Origin: Lachnospiraceae bacterium
GTDB taxonomy: Bacteria; Bacillota; Clostridia; Lachnospirales; Lachnospiraceae
Assembly (NCBI GenBank): GCA_900766915.1
Contig: CAAFXE010000029.1
Coordinates: 1 to 12,845, forward strand
Direction of reading: 5' to 3'
Length of the DNA stretch: 12,845 nt
Every line of letters begins with the position of its first letter. The first letter of the stretch is position 1. Shown here one piece after another: positions 12,641 through 12,845 of this stretch. The position numbers and the translations under genes were made by a program. The notes under the pieces were generated by a model. It was not told the DNA's origin. It was given only the letters and a program-made list of their open reading frames with translations, and did no database searches.

Positions 12641-12670
12641 TATCATATGTGCTGTCGCAAAATGTGTTAC
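12641..12670 (-). promoter_or_regulatory. Promoter of the Cys-rich operon
   Basis: On the minus strand GTAACA (12665-12670), a 17-nt spacer and TATGAT (12642-12647) give a fair sigma-A match. The same bases also read AC, 16 nt, CATATGATA (12641-12649), fitting the sporulation sigma-K pattern AC-N16-CATANNNTA. Sequence alone cannot choose between them. The leader would be only about 23 nt. Confidence 0.45.
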
Positions 12671-12684
12671 TAAATTCCCCCTTT

Positions 12685-12700
12685 AACCAATTAATTGGTT
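12685..12700. promoter_or_regulatory. Perfect 16-bp palindrome, possible operator
   Basis: AACCAATTAATTGGTT is a perfect palindrome without a spacer, 15 bases upstream of the Cys-rich operon's -35 box. The form suits a dimeric regulator, for example a MarR-type protein. No regulator gene lies in the window. It could also control a gene beyond the right edge. Confidence 0.45.
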
Positions 12701-12718
12701 TATCATTTTCTCTCATGG

Positions 12719-12845
12719 GACGCCTGGGGCAGCCTCTGTCCGTGCCCCGCAGGCGTCGGGGGCTCCAACTAACCATAAGAATTTCTAAAGGCTCACAGGA
12801 GAGCCTGTTTCGCCTAGAAATTCTAAGGTGGATTTTCCGCCCCCT
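12719..12845. repeat. Structured palindromic element, cut by the window end
   Basis: GACGCCTG (12719-12726) pairs with CAGGCGTC (12750-12757), continued inward by GGGCA/TGCCC with a 2-nt bulge. Then GGGGGC (12758-12763) pairs with GCCCCC (12839-12844), enclosing AGAATTTCTA/TAGAAATTCT (12778-12787/12815-12824). Inside that, AGGCTC/GAGCCT (12789-12806) competes with ACAGG/CCTGT (12795-12808). I find no ORF here. It may be an interspersed repeat or a structured RNA end; the right boundary is not visible. Confidence 0.6.

Noticed and set aside
1..12845. CRISPR array, tRNA, rRNA or complete insertion sequence
   Set aside because: No regularly spaced direct repeats, tRNA cloverleaf, rRNA sequence or transposase gene was seen on either strand.

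Overview
The window looks like chromosomal DNA from a Gram-positive anaerobe of class Clostridia, most likely family Lachnospiraceae. The evidence is moderate-to-low GC, strong AGGAGG-type ribosome binding sites, TTGACA/TATAAT promoters, a second EF-G paralogue with the DTPGY motif, a class II-type EPSP synthase, and a Cys/Gly-rich 'high-cysteine' small protein of a type common in that family. The species cannot be fixed from this sequence.

Layout. (1) Positions 1-54 are a perfect 25-bp inverted repeat with a 4-nt loop. (2) Positions 59-3508, minus strand, hold an aromatic amino acid block: tyrA (prephenate dehydrogenase with an ACT domain), then aroA (EPSP synthase) 7 nt later, then an aldolase-type DRE-TIM metallolyase with its own promoter in the 89-nt gap. 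(3) At 3509-3755 divergent promoters separate tyrA from a plus-strand gene for a second EF-G-type GTPase (3756-5831), which ends in a clear terminator. (4) leuS (5985-8399) has its own promoter and terminator. (5) At 8400-8851 there is a 55-aa small ORF whose promoter lies inside the leuS terminator region. It is followed by a promoter, two short stem-loops and a perfect 18-bp terminator hairpin with no convincing ORF, a candidate small RNA. (6) A minus-strand cation/proton antiporter (8852-10147) converges on that hairpin. (7) Positions 10148-10519 hold a 143-bp nested palindromic element and a strong promoter. (8) A two-domain PduO-like protein (cobalamin adenosyltransferase-like plus GlcG/HbpS-like) occupies 10520-11572. 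(9) A compact minus-strand operon of three overlapping small genes (12612 down to 11687) encodes a Cys-rich protein with an internal repeat and two proteins of unknown function. (10) The last 230 bases hold its promoter, a perfect 16-bp palindrome and a second structured element cut by the window end.

Functionally, tyrA and aroA serve chorismate and tyrosine synthesis, while the EF-G paralogue and leuS serve translation. The antiporter and the PduO-like gene are single units. The least explained parts are the 8718-8820 RNA candidate, the 55-aa ORF, the Cys-rich operon, and three unrelated palindromic intergenic elements.
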